A program made the position numbers and the translations under genes. 7,606 nucleotides of DNA from an uncultured Gemmatimonadota bacterium. Its GTDB lineage: Bacteria > Gemmatimonadota > Gemmatimonadetes > Gemmatimonadales > GWC2-71-9. The notes beneath the pieces are model-generated. The model was given only the letters and a program-made list of their open reading frames with translations, did no database searches and was not told the DNA's origin. Position 1 is the stretch's first letter; each line of letters opens with the position of its first letter. Location: positions 1 through 7,606 of the forward strand of contig CAMLHU010000101.1 in the NCBI GenBank assembly GCA_946479825.1. Direction: 5' to 3'. Positions 7,481 through 7,606 of the stretch are shown piece after piece.

Positions 7481-7606
7481 CTAGCGCCCCGCGGTCGCCG
7501 CGCGCCGGTCGAGACTGCGGTACTGGATGGCCTCGCGGACGTGCCCCGCGTCGAGCTCCTCGGCCCCCGCCAGGTCGGCGATGGTGCGCGCCAGCTTGAG
7601 CACTCT
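7481..7606 (-). CDS. comM: C-terminal end of a ComM/YifB Mg-chelatase-like AAA+ protein (partial)
   Basis: Only the last 41 codons and the TAG stop (7481-7483) are inside the window. The residues [20 protein letters not shown] (7-26) followed by IQYRSLDRR (27-35) are the characteristic ending of the YifB/ComM family, which are Mg-chelatase-like AAA+ proteins. ComM in naturally competent bacteria acts as a branch-migration helicase during integration of incoming DNA. The AAA+ core is off the right edge, so integrity of the gene cannot be judged. The DUF47 gene starts 64 bp downstream on the same strand. Confidence 0.88.
   Translation of the reverse strand, partial: RVLKLARTIADLAGAEELDAGHVREAIQYRSLDRRAATAGR

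Overview
This is a very GC-rich, gene-dense bacterial chromosomal window. It carries ten protein-coding genes (one cut off at each end) and very little intergenic DNA. Nine genes lie on the minus strand; only arfB is on the plus strand. The composition, the GTG starts and the small DWDKEL-type membrane protein are reminiscent of Gemmatimonadota. That assignment is an impression from sequence style, not a demonstrated placement. No tRNA, rRNA, CRISPR array, insertion sequence or phage gene was seen.

Layout from right to left, in minus-strand transcription order. The C-terminal end of a ComM/YifB Mg-chelatase-like protein lies at 7481-7606. It is followed by a two-gene phosphate cassette: a DUF47/PhoU-like regulator (6796-7416) and a Pit-family phosphate transporter (5765-6793). 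This pair converges with the plus-strand ribosome-rescue hydrolase gene arfB (5241-5690), with a strong 13-bp hairpin terminator between them.

arfB is divergent from a long minus-strand gene train that starts with larE (4347-5156). The train continues with thpR (3793-4350), a membrane-anchored protein of unknown function (3155-3796), a sigma-54 response regulator of the NtrC family (1779-3158), a small unknown membrane protein (1324-1782) and a DinB-family four-helix protein (791-1312). After an 80-bp gap holding a heptameric tandem repeat comes an aldehyde dehydrogenase (1-710) that runs off the left edge.

The first five genes of the train, from larE to the small membrane protein, are joined by four successive 4-nt stop/start overlaps. 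They are therefore probably one translationally coupled transcript. The activities joined this way are unusual company: sulfur transfer for nickel-pincer cofactor synthesis, 2',3'-cyclic phosphodiesterase, an anchored protein, a sigma-54 activator without an adjacent kinase, and a small membrane protein.

Most of the window is ordinary housekeeping and accessory metabolism. The points most worth a second look are the three-cysteine (iron-sulfur type) LarE, the overlapping gene train around an orphan sigma-54 regulator, the two unknown membrane proteins, the heptad repeat, and the compact larE/arfB divergent promoter region. I found no convincing sign of a wholly new defence or mobile system.
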